Below are positions 16,016 to 24,362 of a stretch of 64,000 nucleotides of DNA, piece after piece. Made by a program: the position numbers and the translations under genes. Under the pieces are notes generated by a model. That model saw only the letters and a program-made list of their open reading frames with translations, had not been told where the DNA came from and ran no database searches. Origin of the DNA: Novosphingobium decolorationis. Its GTDB lineage: Bacteria > Pseudomonadota > Alphaproteobacteria > Sphingomonadales > Sphingomonadaceae. The stretch's first letter is position 1, and each line of letters starts with the position of its first letter. Location of the stretch: positions 3,069,001 to 3,133,000 of the forward strand of contig NZ_CP054856.1 of NCBI RefSeq assembly GCF_018417475.1, written 5' to 3'.

Positions 16016-17338
16016 ATGACTATCGTGCGAGACGCGGCGAACGACGACACGCAGGCCAGACCGGGCATGGAAGGGGAGGATGCGCGCCTGGTTGCAGAGG
16101 CGACCCTGCTCGACCCGGTTGTGCACAAGCAGCCTCGCCGTTTCTACGCGGCCATGCGCAAGCTCGATCCGGTGCATTACGACGCCGCGCTCGACATGTA
16201 TCTTGTCTCGCGCTGGGAGGATATCCAGACGGTGCAGCGCGATCCGCTCACCTTCTCGGTCAACAAGGGCTACCATACCCAGCAGGCCAAGGGCTTTGCC
16301 GAGGAATTCCAGCAGATCCTGCGCGAGAAGGGCGGGGGCTACTTTCCTGACGCGATCATGTCCGATCCGCCCTACCATACGCGCGTGCGCAAGCTCATGG
16401 AAAGTGCCTTCACCGCGCACCGCGTGAAGGACCTTGAGCCGCGCATCGAGGCGGTCGTCGACGGGCTTCTCGCGGAGCTGGCGGACAAGGGGTCGATGGA
16501 CGCCGTCACCGATTTCGCGCAGCCGCTGACGATCCGCATCATCTGCGAGCAATTGGGGCTCGACGGGTCGATCAAGGACAGGATCGCGCGCTGGTCGACG
16601 GCGGTTACTGCCCAGATCGGGCGCATGCAGGACCGTGAGGAAATGCTGGGGCACGCCGCGCAGATCTGTGATCTGCAGCAGTACCTTATCGCCAAGATGC
16701 GCGAGCGCGAGGCCGATCCGCGCGAAGACATGATCTCGGACATCGTCCATGCCCGTGATGGTGAGGGGGAAGGCTCGGTGCTGACTTTCGAGGAGGCGGT
16801 TTCGCTCATCCGTGCGCTTCTGATCGCGGGCAACGAGACCACCGCGACCGCGCTTTCCAACCTCGTCCTGATCCTTGCGACCGAGCCCGATGTGGCCGAG
16901 ATGCTGCGTGCTTCGGCCGATGACGACCGGCTGATGAACCGCTTCGTCGAGGAACTCCTGCGCATCGAGCCGCCCGTGCGCGGGCTCAGCCGGATGACGA
17001 CAAAGGAGGTCGAACTGGGCGGGCGCGTGCTGCCCGAAGGGGCGCACCTCCTTCTGCTCTACGCCTCGGCCAACGACGAGCCCGAGATCTTTCCCGAACC
17101 GCGCCGCTTCGACATGGAGCGCAAGAACATCATGAAGCACGTGAGCTTCGGGGGCGGGGTACACAAGTGCGTCGGGCTGGCGCTCGCGCGCATGGAAATC
17201 AAGGTCGCCGCGCGCCTGCTCGTGCGCAAGTTCGCCGACGTACGCCTGGCGATTGCCGAGGAGGACATCGCCTACCTGCCCACCGTGGCGACACGCTCGA
17301 TGGAGAGCCTGCCCGTCACCTTCACCTTGCGCGACTGA
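16016..17338 (+). CDS. Cytochrome P450 (1)
   Basis: 440-aa bacterial P450. The I-helix oxygen-activation motif is A271-G-N-E-T-T276; the K-helix ExxR is in EELLRIE; the haem loop is FGGGVHKC with C385 as the proximal ligand. It would hydroxylate an unactivated carbon of a hydrophobic substrate, taking electrons from the ferredoxin encoded just upstream. The start at 16016 follows GGGGAGAGGAC. The stop is 2 bases before the next SDR start. Family (CYP number) cannot be assigned by eye. Confidence 0.93.
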   Translation: MTIVRDAANDDTQARPGMEGEDARLVAEATLLDPVVHKQPRRFYAAMRKLDPVHYDAALDMYLVSRWEDIQTVQRDPLTFSVNKGYHTQQAKGFAEEFQQILREKGGGYFPDAIMSDPPYHTRVRKLMESAFTAHRVKDLEPRIEAVVDGLLAELADKGSMDAVTDFAQPLTIRIICEQLGLDGSIKDRIARWSTAVTAQIGRMQDREEMLGHAAQICDLQQYLIAKMREREADPREDMISDIVHARDGEGEGSVLTFEEAVSLIRALLIAGNETTATALSNLVLILATEPDVAEMLRASADDDRLMNRFVEELLRIEPPVRGLSRMTTKEVELGGRVLPEGAHLLLLYASANDEPEIFPEPRRFDMERKNIMKHVSFGGGVHKCVGLALARMEIKVAARLLVRKFADVRLAIAEEDIAYLPTVATRSMESLPVTFTLRD

Positions 17339-17340
17339 CC

Positions 17341-18180
17341 ATGGCTGGGGAACTGGACGGCAAGGTCGCCATCGTCACCGGCGGGGCGGGCGGGATCGGC
17401 AAGGCTACCGTCGACCTGTTCGTGGCCGAGGGCGCGCGGGTGGTTGTCGCCGATGTCGACACCGATGCGGGCGAGAGCCTGTGCGCGAAGCTGGGTTCGG
17501 CGGCGGTTTTCCGCCGGGTGGACATGGCGCAAAAGGGCGAGGTGGAGGCACTCGTCGACTTCGCGGTGGAGCGTTTCGGGCGGCTCGATGTCATGTTCAA
17601 CAACGCGGGGATCGCCTGCGGTGCCTTTCCCGATTTTCTCGACGACACGCTGGAGGACTTCGCCAAGGTCGTGGGCGTCAACCTGTTCGGGCCGATGGTC
17701 GGCACGCAGGCCGCCGCACGCGCGATGAAGCGGCAGGGAGGGGGCGGCGCGATCCTCAACAACGCCTCGATCGCGGGCGTACTGGCAGGGCAGGCGATGA
17801 TGACCTACCGCGCCTCGAAGGCGGGGCTCATCCATTTCAGCAAGTCGGCCGCGATCGACCTCGCGCGCCACGGCATCCGGGTGAACTGCCTGGTCCCGGG
17901 CCATATCCGCACACCGCTCAGTGCGTTCGAGGAAGGCTCCGGGGCGGACAATCTGGCGCAGCTGAGCCAGGAAATCGACGCGATCTACCTCTCGAACCAG
18001 CCGCTCAAGCGCCGCGGCTGCCCCGAGGACGTCGCGCAGGCCGCGCTGTTCCTCGCCAGTGACCGCGCCGCACAGATTACCGGCATCGCGCTTCCGGTCG
18101 AAGGCGGGGTCACCACCGGCGATCCGGTCAATCATCTCGCAGACATTCTGGAGGCCCGCAGCCGGGTTCTGGGCGCATGA
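17341..18180 (+). CDS. Short-chain dehydrogenase/reductase (SDR) 2
   Basis: 279-aa classical SDR. TGGAGGIGKATV is the nucleotide-binding motif, NNAG is near residue 85, and YRASKAG holds the catalytic Tyr and Lys. D in VVVADVD after strand 2 suggests NAD preference. It begins 2 bases after the first P450 gene and would oxidise a hydroxyl group, possibly the one that P450 introduces. The second P450 gene starts 28 bases downstream. Confidence 0.9.
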   Translation: MAGELDGKVAIVTGGAGGIGKATVDLFVAEGARVVVADVDTDAGESLCAKLGSAAVFRRVDMAQKGEVEALVDFAVERFGRLDVMFNNAGIACGAFPDFLDDTLEDFAKVVGVNLFGPMVGTQAAARAMKRQGGGGAILNNASIAGVLAGQAMMTYRASKAGLIHFSKSAAIDLARHGIRVNCLVPGHIRTPLSAFEEGSGADNLAQLSQEIDAIYLSNQPLKRRGCPEDVAQAALFLASDRAAQITGIALPVEGGVTTGDPVNHLADILEARSRVLGA

Positions 18181-18208
18181 GCGGGTTACGCGAAGGGAGA
18201 AGGTGGTG

Positions 18209-19363
18209 ATGGAAGCCCAAGTGGACGAGCGCAAGTCGGCGGCGCTGGCCGAGGCGAACCTGCGTGTCGAGGACGGCGCGCAGAAAGTGACGACCTTTGC
18301 CGCCGCGCGCGAGATGCTGCGCCACACGCAGGTCCTGCAGGACGGGGCCGGCGCGGACGAGGTGGACGTGGGCGATCCCGAACAGGTCCCGGTCTTCTAT
18401 CTCGACGGCAAGCCGCACAAGACCCGGCGCGCGGCCATTGCGCGCTTCTTTACCCCGCGCGCGATTTTCGAGCGCTATCAGGCGGTGATGGAAGCCACCA
18501 CCGACCGTCTTCTCGCGGATTTCCGGGCGCGGGGCGAGGCGCGGCTCGACGAGATCAGCTTCGAGCTGGCGGTCGCGGTCGCCTCCAAGATCGTCGGGCT
18601 CTCGCAAAGCGATCCGCACGACATGGCGCCGCGTATCGCGGTGCTGCTGCGCGCCTCGTTCACCAACGCCAAGGGGCTGGCGCGCTGGAAGAACCTGCTG
18701 CTGCGTTCGTGGTACGGGTACCGCTTCTACGTGAAGGACGTGCGTCCGGCCGTGCGGGTACGGCGTGAGGAACCGGGCGAGGACATCATCTCGCAGTGCC
18801 TCGCCAAGGGCTATTCCGACAAGGCGATCATGATCGAGTGCATGACTTACGCCACGGCCGGGATGGTCACCACGCGCGAGTTCATCGTGATGGTCGCCTG
18901 GTACATGTTCGAGCGCGACGAATTGCGCGCGGACTTCCTTGCTGCCGACGAGGAGAGGCAGTTCGCCATCCTGCTGGAGATCCTGCGCCTCGAACCGATT
19001 GCCGCGCTGCTCTATCGCCGTTCGGCGCAGGACCTTCCCGAGACCTGCCTGGGCGCCTTGCGCGAAGGGGCGCGCTTCGTGGTCGACATGCGCGCGGTCA
19101 ATGCGGACGAAGCGGCGGTCGGGGCCTGCCCCCATGCGCTCGATCCCGACCGTGCCAGGGGGCAGCAGGGCACCTTCATGAGCTTTGGCGACGGCGCGCA
19201 CCACTGTCCGGGATGGCAGGTGGCGCTCCACGAGACGCGCATCTTCATTGACCGCCTGCTGCGCGTACCCGGTGTCGCGATGGTGAAGCCGCCCGAAATG
19301 CTCTGGAACGCGCCCCTGATGAGTTACGAACTGCGCGACGCACAGGTGCGCTGCACACCCTGA
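18209..19363 (+). CDS. Cytochrome P450 (2), with altered I-helix motif
   Basis: 384-aa P450, short but complete. The haem loop FGDGAHHC gives C333 as the proximal ligand, and ExxR is in LEILRLEP. The I-helix reads TAGMVTTRE: the usual acidic residue before the conserved Thr is Val. This change alters the normal proton-relay pair and may mean a different reaction, such as peroxide use or C-C cleavage, or a compensating residue elsewhere. ATG 18209 has GAAGGGAGAAGG upstream; an adjacent GTG at 18206 is a weaker option. Confidence 0.9.
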   Translation: MEAQVDERKSAALAEANLRVEDGAQKVTTFAAAREMLRHTQVLQDGAGADEVDVGDPEQVPVFYLDGKPHKTRRAAIARFFTPRAIFERYQAVMEATTDRLLADFRARGEARLDEISFELAVAVASKIVGLSQSDPHDMAPRIAVLLRASFTNAKGLARWKNLLLRSWYGYRFYVKDVRPAVRVRREEPGEDIISQCLAKGYSDKAIMIECMTYATAGMVTTREFIVMVAWYMFERDELRADFLAADEERQFAILLEILRLEPIAALLYRRSAQDLPETCLGALREGARFVVDMRAVNADEAAVGACPHALDPDRARGQQGTFMSFGDGAHHCPGWQVALHETRIFIDRLLRVPGVAMVKPPEMLWNAPLMSYELRDAQVRCTP

Positions 19364-19420
19364 TCGACGGGCGATATCGGCGCTGCGATACGCCTTACGC
19401 TTGTTCCCGGCCCCCCGCCG

Positions 19421-19464
19421 TGGCTACCACGGGGGCAGACGTGGTGCGCCGTCCGGCGCCGGAC
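19421..19464. promoter_or_regulatory. Hairpin plus 14-bp perfect palindrome upstream of SDR 3
   Basis: A short stem CCGTGG-cta-CCACGG sits at 19428-19442 inside C-rich and G-rich flanks. It is followed by the perfect palindrome GTCCGGCGCCGGAC at 19451-19464. The palindrome ends 18 bases before the SDR start codon, next to its ribosome-binding site. It may be an operator or an end-of-transcript structure for the P450 gene; the sequence does not decide. Confidence 0.4.
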
Positions 19465-19482
19465 AGGCTGGGAGAAACGCAG

Positions 19483-20163
19483 ATGGCAGGCAGATATATC
19501 GTCACCGGCGGCTTCGGGGTGCTGGGCCGCGCCGTCTGTGCCCAGCTCCGCCGTGAAGGCCACCGCGTCGGCGTGATCGACATGGCACCCAGTCCGGATG
19601 GCTACGAAGGTCCCGCCGAGGGGGGCATCGACCTCTCCGATCCCACGCAGGTCGGGCCTGCCGTGGCGCGGCTGGTCGCGGATCTGGGCGGGCTTGATGG
19701 TCTCGTCAATGTTGCGGGCGGTTTCGTGTGGGAGCCGTTGGGGCCGGGTTCTCCGGCCACGTTCGAGCGGATGTACCGCACCAACCTGCACACCGCGACC
19801 ACGGCGTGCGAGGCGGTGCTGGATACGCTCGCGCCGGGTGGGGCCATCGTCAACATCGGCGCGGCGGCGGCCCGCGCTGCGGGCGAGGGCATGGGCGCCT
19901 ACGCGGCGTCCAAGGCCGGGGTCCTGGCGCTGACGCAGGCGCTTGCCGCGCAGCTGCGGCCCCGGGGAATCCGCGTGAACGCGGTCCTGCCCACCGTGCT
20001 TGATACCCCGACCAACCGCGCCGACATGCCCGATGCCGATCCTGGCGAATGGATTGCTCCTGCCGCCGCAGCGCAGGTCATCGCCTGGCTGCTTTCGCCT
20101 GCGGCATCTTGCGTGACCGGAGAGGGGATCGCGCTTTCGATGGGGCAGGGAAAAGACAATTGA
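19483..20163 (+). CDS. Short-chain dehydrogenase/reductase (SDR) 3
   Basis: 226-aa SDR. TGGFGVLGRAVC is the cofactor motif and YAASKAG the catalytic Tyr-Lys. NVAGGF replaces the usual NNAG. D in GVIDMAP suggests NAD preference. The start at 19483 is preceded by GGGAGAAACGC. It is the last plus-strand gene of the first catabolic block and is followed by a long inverted repeat. Confidence 0.85.
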   Translation: MAGRYIVTGGFGVLGRAVCAQLRREGHRVGVIDMAPSPDGYEGPAEGGIDLSDPTQVGPAVARLVADLGGLDGLVNVAGGFVWEPLGPGSPATFERMYRTNLHTATTACEAVLDTLAPGGAIVNIGAAAARAAGEGMGAYAASKAGVLALTQALAAQLRPRGIRVNAVLPTVLDTPTNRADMPDADPGEWIAPAAAAQVIAWLLSPAASCVTGEGIALSMGQGKDN

Positions 20164-20164
20164 A

Positions 20165-20298
20165 GAAGACCATCCAGGGGGCCATCGCCCTCGGGCTCCC
20201 CAAATGGGCGACCTCACCACTTCAAGCCAAGGTGGCGCGCGAAAGGTAAGGCGGCCCGTTTGGGGAGCCCGAGGGCGATGGCCCTCGGATATGTCTTC
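20165..20298. repeat. Paired inverted copies of a 45-nt REP-like element
   Basis: Arms at 20165-20209 and 20254-20298 are near-perfect reverse complements; a 25-bp core is exact (20180-20204 against 20259-20283). The spacer is 44 bases. Each arm also holds a small stem, GAGGGC-gatg-GCCCTC or a variant. The pair lies between convergent genes (SDR 3 and the histidine kinase), so it may act as a bidirectional terminator. A related single copy with its own hairpin occurs at 50698-50766, which suggests a dispersed extragenic element. Confidence 0.7.
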
Positions 20299-20308
20299 CT
20301 GAAACCCT

Positions 20309-21721
20309 TTAGCTCCCTTCGGGAAAGATGAGAGTGACGCACAGGCCAGGGTGCGCGTTGGCGACCGCGACCTGCGCCTCCATGCGCCGCGCGGCCGAGC
20401 GCACGATCGCAAAGCCCAGGCCACTGCCGCGCGTGCCCACGCTGCTCTCCAGCCGCACGAAGCGCGCGCCAAGCCGGGCAAGGTCGGTTTCCGAGAGGCC
20501 CGGGCCGGTGTCGCGCACCGAGATCGTGCCCGGCGCGGTGATCGCGACGGTGATCGTCCCGCTCCCATTCCGTGCGCCGTAGCGGATCGCGTTGTCGATC
20601 AGGTTGGCGAGGATCTCGAAGACGAGCGTACGGTAGCCGGATACGCACACCGCGCCCGCCTGCGGGGCTTCCAGCACGAGGTCGATGCCCGCATCGATGG
20701 CCTGGCCGATGTGGCGATTGACGACCGCAATGGCCACTTCGCGCAGGTTCACCCGTTCGCGCGCCGTGGGGACGCCCGCTTCCTCGGCCCGGGCCAGCAC
20801 CAGCAGCTGGGTCATCAGGTGTTCGAGCCGCTCGGTCGCATCGGCGATGGCGGCAAGGGCCCTGGCATCGCCGCGCCGGGCGAGTGCGACCTGGACTTTC
20901 AGTGCCGAGAGGGGCGTGCGCATCTGGTGCGAGGCATCGGCGGTGAAGCGCCGGATACCGGCCGTGGCCGTGTCGAGACGTGCAAGAAGGCTGTCGAAGG
21001 CTTCGGCAAGAGGGCGCAGCTCGCGCGGGAGAGGCCCGGCATCGAGAGGGGAGAGGTCGGGCGCGCCATGTGCCTTGCGCCGGGCGACGGCATCGCGAAG
21101 GCGCGCGAGCGGGCGCAGGCTCCAGCTGAGGGCAGGACGCAGGAGGAGGACGGCAAGGCCCACCAGCACGGCTTCGCCCAGGACCAGCGCGGCAATGAGA
21201 CGGTGGCGCAGGGCCTGGCGGTGTCCCAGCGTCTCACCCACCTGGACAAGGACCGGGGTGGAGAGGCCAGGGAGCGGACGGCGCATCTCGGCAAGGCGCA
21301 GGCGCAGGCCCTGATAGGTGACGTAGCGGAAGGCCGGTTCGCTGCGCGGCAGGGCGGCGATGTCCTCGGGAGCGGGCAGGTCGCGGCGCCCGGACAGCGT
21401 GCGCGCGCCCAGGGCAAGGCGGTAGTAGACGGTATCGCCCTGGGGCGTCTCCAGCATGGCCAGGGCGGCCGGGTGGAGGGGAAACAGGAGCAGCTTGCCA
21501 TGTTCGACCTGCACGCTTTCGGCAATTGCGGCGAGCGCGCCGCCCAGCACGCGGTCGTTGCCGGTGCGCACCACGCGCGTGACGATGACCGCGCCGATCA
21601 GGGCAAGAACGATGGCGACGCCCGCCATCGGGGCGATCATTGCGAGCAGCAGGCGGCTGCGCAAGGCAGGTGTTCGCGCGTCGGCAGGGGTGCCGGCTTC
21701 GCGGTGCAGTTCAGCGGGCAT
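20309..21721 (-). CDS. Sensor histidine kinase, TctE/QseC-like
   Basis: 470-aa membrane kinase. A first membrane segment is at about 26-50, a periplasmic sensor region follows to about 170, and a second segment is at about 174-195. The phosphoacceptor is H265 in ASHQMRTPLSALK; the ATP-binding N box is NLIDNAIRYG and the G box GTRGSGLGFAIV. It would phosphorylate the response regulator whose gene overlaps its start by 11 bases. TctE-type kinases respond to organic acids; here the divergent porin gene may be a target. Confidence 0.9.
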   Translation of the reverse strand: MPAELHREAGTPADARTPALRSRLLLAMIAPMAGVAIVLALIGAVIVTRVVRTGNDRVLGGALAAIAESVQVEHGKLLLFPLHPAALAMLETPQGDTVYYRLALGARTLSGRRDLPAPEDIAALPRSEPAFRYVTYQGLRLRLAEMRRPLPGLSTPVLVQVGETLGHRQALRHRLIAALVLGEAVLVGLAVLLLRPALSWSLRPLARLRDAVARRKAHGAPDLSPLDAGPLPRELRPLAEAFDSLLARLDTATAGIRRFTADASHQMRTPLSALKVQVALARRGDARALAAIADATERLEHLMTQLLVLARAEEAGVPTARERVNLREVAIAVVNRHIGQAIDAGIDLVLEAPQAGAVCVSGYRTLVFEILANLIDNAIRYGARNGSGTITVAITAPGTISVRDTGPGLSETDLARLGARFVRLESSVGTRGSGLGFAIVRSAARRMEAQVAVANAHPGLCVTLIFPEGS

Positions 21722-22376
21722 CGAGCATGTAGCCGATCCCGCGCACGGTGCGGATGCGCGGGCCTTCGGGCCCCAGCTTGGCGCGCAGGCGCGTGACGTA
21801 GACCTCCAGCGCGTTCTGCCCGACCGGTTCGTCGAAGCCGAAGACTTCGCCCTGCAGGATTTCGCGCACCACGATCTGCCCGGCCCGCGTGGCCAGGGCA
21901 TCGAGCACGGCGGCCTCGCGGCGGCGCAGGTCGAGCGGGCGCCCAGCGAGGCTCGCCTCGCCGGTGGAGCGGTTGACACGCAGCGTGCCGATGGTGACTT
22001 CGGGGGTCGGATCGCCGCCGCGCCGACGACCAAGAGCGCGCACGCGCGCCTCCAGTTCCTCGGGCGCGAAGGGCTTGCGCAGGTAGTCGTCGGCGCCCAG
22101 GTCGAGGCCGCGCACGCGGTCATCCAGCCCATCGCGCGCGGTCAACATCAGCACCGGCACGCGCGCGCCGCGGCGGCGGAGCGTGCGCAGCACCTCGAAG
22201 CCGTCGATGTCGGGCAGGCCTACATCAAGGATCAGCGCGGCGTAGGGCTCGTGGGTGACGAAGAGGAGCGCGTCCTCGCCGCAGGTGACATGATCGACGG
22301 CATGGCCAGCCCCGCGCAGCAGGTCGCACAGGCTGCGGGCGAGCAGATCATCGTCTTCGACCAGCATGATACGCAC
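21711..22376 (-). CDS. Response regulator, OmpR/TctD-like
   Basis: 221-aa transcription factor. The receiver domain has the acidic pocket EDDD at 7-10, phosphoacceptor D51 in LILDVGLPDIDG, and the conserved Lys in LRKPF. The C-terminal winged helix ends with VRGIGYMLDA. The start is GTG at 22376 with ACGGAAAG upstream, giving the usual MRIMLVEDD. Its stop lies within the start of the kinase gene. It is divergent from the porin gene at 22728, which it probably controls. Confidence 0.92.
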   Translation of the reverse strand: MRIMLVEDDDLLARSLCDLLRGAGHAVDHVTCGEDALLFVTHEPYAALILDVGLPDIDGFEVLRTLRRRGARVPVLMLTARDGLDDRVRGLDLGADDYLRKPFAPEELEARVRALGRRRGGDPTPEVTIGTLRVNRSTGEASLAGRPLDLRRREAAVLDALATRAGQIVVREILQGEVFGFDEPVGQNALEVYVTRLRAKLGPEGPRIRTVRGIGYMLDAR

Positions 22377-22727
22377 GCGGTGGGTTCTTTCCGTGAAAGG
22401 TTCGCGACAGGCTGGGGACTTAGCGCAAGCGGCTCTGGAGCCCGGCCCTTTTGGCGTGTGCGGGCGGGAGGAGTGTCAGCCTTGCGTCCATACCTGCGTC
22501 TGTTCCGGTCCTTGCGTCCTTCGCGGGAGGGCGCGCGCCCTTGCGCGCAAGTCCTCGACAGGCGCGCTCTTAGCGTGCGCCTGGCCGTGCACGAAGCGGA
22601 ATATCTCCCTGATTGCGCGGCCTTGCGTGCCTTTCCTGCAAGCGCGCGGATGCGCCTTGTCTCCCTCTTCCAGGCGCCCGCTGTGTCACCTGCGCGGCGC
22701 CGTTTCAGTCCAAGGAACCCTCTCCCC
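22377..22727. promoter_or_regulatory. Divergent regulator/porin intergenic region with CCTTGCGTCC direct repeats
   Basis: This 351-bp gap between the response regulator and porin starts has no convincing gene. CCTTGCGTCC occurs exactly at 22480-22489 and 22510-22519, a 30-bp period (about three helical turns), and a partial copy CCTTGCGT is at 22621-22628. Direct repeats at helical spacing are typical OmpR-family sites, so these are candidate response-regulator boxes. The porin ribosome-binding site AAGGAAC is near 22712. Confidence 0.45.
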
Positions 22728-24227
22728 ATGCGAATGCTGAAATGCGGTTGTGCGCTCGTTGCGATTGTGGCGGCGAGCCCGGTTCTCGCCCAGACTGGGC
22801 CCACGGCCCCCACCAACGAGACCCTGGCAGACCTCGTGCGGCGCCAGGCCGCCGAGATCGCCGATCTGCGCGCCCGGGTCGAGCAGCTGGAAGGTCATGG
22901 GGCTGCCAGTACTTCCGATGAAGCCCCGGATTCGGTCATTGTCGTGTCGGCCGAGGAGAAGGACAGCGGCCTGGGCGCGAACGCGCGCGTCGTGACGCTG
23001 CCCTATGCTCCCCAGCTCATCACGCCGACCCCGGTCGAGCGTGACATCGTGCGCGCGCAGGCGGCAAAGGATGCCGGTGTCACCACCGAATGGGGGGCGG
23101 GGCTTCCCGTGTTCCACTCGGCCGACGGGCAGTTCAGCTTCAAGCCGCGCGGGCGCATCCTCAGCGATGTCGGCACGACCTTCGGCTCGGACCACGATGC
23201 GCGCAACATCACCACCACGGGCATGCGCTCGCTGCGGCTGGGCTTCGAGGGCGGGGTGGGCACGCACCTGTTCTACCAGCTCGAAGCGGAGCTGGGGCAG
23301 AGCAAGGTGCAGATCATGGCCGCCTCGCTGGGCTGGCGCGACAACATCAGCGCGAAGACCAGCTTCGACGTGCAGGCGGGCAACCTCTTCAACGACCGGT
23401 CCTTCGATGGCTCGACCGGCTCGGATTCCACGCCCTTCATGGAGCGCAGCGTGGTTGCCGATGCGATCGCGCCGGAGCGGGGCTACTTCGGCATGGGCGC
23501 GATGGGGCGGCTGTACTTCCCGGCAGGCCACCTTGCGGTGACGGTGACGGGCGACACCGTCGATGCCGATCATACGCAGAGCGACAGCCGCACCGCGATG
23601 GCGCGCCTGCATCTCAATCCGCTGCATTCGGATCGGGGATTGCTGCACGTTGCGGCCTGGGGCTTCGACGAAGCGCTCAACGGTGCCTCGCGCACGCTCA
23701 CCCCGAGTACCTTCGTCGACACCCGCTTCAACGGGGCGCTACGCGTCCAGAGCGGCGCGCTGACAGGGGCGACGGGCACCACCGGCTACGGCTTTGAACT
23801 GGGCGGATATCAGGGGCCGGTCTGGTTCATGGCCGAAGGGGGCGAGCGGCGCGCGCGGCTCGACGATGGGCGGCCCGATTTCCGCACACGGGCCTACAGT
23901 CTCTCGGCCGGGTGGTTCGTGACGGGAGAACTGCCGCCCTACAACCCGCGCGTGGGCAGTTTCGGGCGCCCGCATGTCCTTTCGCCGGTCTTCGATGGCG
24001 GACCGGGCGCCATCGAGCTCACCACCCGCTACGAGCAGGTCTCCTTCCGCAACCTGCCCGACCCGGCCGACGGCTGGTCCGAGACGCTGGGCGCCAACTG
24101 GTACCTCAACAGCTTTACGCGCATCCAGCTCAACGCCGTCTACTGGAGCGTGACCGACGCGCTGCCGGCCTATGCCGGCACCGACAAGGGCGAGACACTT
24201 GCCGCGCGCTTTGGCGTTACATTCTGA
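22728..24227 (+). CDS. OprP/OprO-like outer-membrane porin
   Basis: 499-aa outer-membrane protein. It has a signal peptide ending near VLAQT, then a short predicted coiled coil at about 35-57 (LADLVRRQAAEIADLRARV) typical of trimeric OprP-like porins, then a beta-barrel ending in a terminal Phe (RFGVTF). The family takes up phosphate or other anions; in sphingomonads many members have unknown solutes. ATG 22728 is set by the signal peptide; the frame is open far upstream without similarity. Divergent from a TctDE-like system, which suggests regulated uptake of an organic anion. Confidence 0.85.
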   Translation: MRMLKCGCALVAIVAASPVLAQTGPTAPTNETLADLVRRQAAEIADLRARVEQLEGHGAASTSDEAPDSVIVVSAEEKDSGLGANARVVTLPYAPQLITPTPVERDIVRAQAAKDAGVTTEWGAGLPVFHSADGQFSFKPRGRILSDVGTTFGSDHDARNITTTGMRSLRLGFEGGVGTHLFYQLEAELGQSKVQIMAASLGWRDNISAKTSFDVQAGNLFNDRSFDGSTGSDSTPFMERSVVADAIAPERGYFGMGAMGRLYFPAGHLAVTVTGDTVDADHTQSDSRTAMARLHLNPLHSDRGLLHVAAWGFDEALNGASRTLTPSTFVDTRFNGALRVQSGALTGATGTTGYGFELGGYQGPVWFMAEGGERRARLDDGRPDFRTRAYSLSAGWFVTGELPPYNPRVGSFGRPHVLSPVFDGGPGAIELTTRYEQVSFRNLPDPADGWSETLGANWYLNSFTRIQLNAVYWSVTDALPAYAGTDKGETLAARFGVTF

Positions 24228-24278
24228 AACATGGCTATCGCCTGTTGAACACGCGTCTTTCAAGAAATTGACAGGCGA

Positions 24279-24319
24279 GGGGCCCTCTTGACCTAATCGC
24301 GTTCAGGTCAGGGAGCCCC
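24279..24319. terminator. Imperfect hairpin between convergent porin and MFS genes
   Basis: The stem pairs GGGGCCCTCTTGACCT with AGGTCAGGGAGCCCC around a 10-base loop, with a few mismatches. It lies 52 bases after the porin stop and 44 bases from the MFS stop, so it could end transcripts from both sides. No clear T-tract. Confidence 0.5.
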
Positions 24320-24362
24320 ACCCGTGTTTCGACGCCCACCTGCTCACGTCCGACTTTCCGCT

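Noticed and set aside
21456..22727. Upstream in-frame extension of the porin
   Set aside because: It would overlap the kinase and regulator genes and would place the signal peptide in the middle of the protein.
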